DNA from: Nitrospira sp.
Lineage (GTDB): Bacteria; Nitrospirota; Thermodesulfovibrionia; Thermodesulfovibrionales; SM23-35
Direction of reading: 5' to 3'
NCBI GenBank assembly: GCA_016873595.1
Contig: VGWZ01000152.1
Span: 1-5,021, forward strand
Length of the DNA stretch: 5,021 nucleotides
The number at the start of each line of letters is the position of its first letter. The first letter of the stretch is position 1. This document shows positions 5,011 through 5,021 of this stretch, piece by piece. A program made the position numbers and the translations under genes. Below the pieces are notes generated by a model that ran no database searches, was not told the DNA's origin, and saw only the letters and a list, made by a program, of their open reading frames with translations.

Positions 5011-5021
5011 ACACAATAAAA

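Noticed and set aside
1..5021. CRISPR array, tRNA gene or intact insertion sequence
   Set aside because: No regular repeat-spacer pattern, tRNA cloverleaf or transposase-like ORF was seen on either strand.

Overview
The window is an AT-rich bacterial chromosome segment with two transcription directions that diverge from a 36-bp gap at 2231-2266. Leftward (minus strand) runs a PriA-family replication-restart gene. It is followed after 11 bp by a 73-codon ORF that looks like the amputated N-terminus of a large Mrr-like restriction/helicase protein. Rightward (plus strand) run a TPR lipoprotein gene and ispE, which overlap by 23 bp and so are probably translationally coupled. The TPR-protein/ispE pairing, the codon usage and the repeat families suggest a Gram-negative, Nitrospirota- or Desulfobacterota-like organism. 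That placement is an inference from memory of such genomes, not something the sequence proves.

The genes are housekeeping in type: DNA replication restart (PriA), an outer-membrane-type lipoprotein scaffold (15 TPRs), and the fourth step of the MEP isoprenoid pathway (IspE). IspE keeps its catalytic Lys, catalytic Asp and glycine-rich loop. PriA does not look ordinary. Its zinc-binding domain (8 Cys), its N-terminal DNA-binding region and its C-terminal domain are recognisable, but Walker A, Walker B and motifs III, V and VI have lost their catalytic residues, and the usual winged-helix region is nearly absent. It reads as a structural PriA without ATPase, comparable to the actinobacterial PriA proteins that are known to lack helicase motifs.

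The second theme is palindromic DNA. The priA zinc-domain coding sequence contains a perfect inverted repeat (14-bp arms, 3-nt spacer). ispE contains a perfect 25-nt palindrome in its conserved N-terminal motif and a REP-like element (12-bp arms) inserted in frame. Immediately after ispE, 4834-4984 form a single 151-bp imperfect palindrome that overlaps the ispE stop codon, contains two smaller hairpins with compensatory changes, and probably also serves as the transcription terminator. A four-unit 7-bp tandem repeat follows. No tRNA, rRNA, CRISPR array, intact insertion sequence or phage gene was seen.
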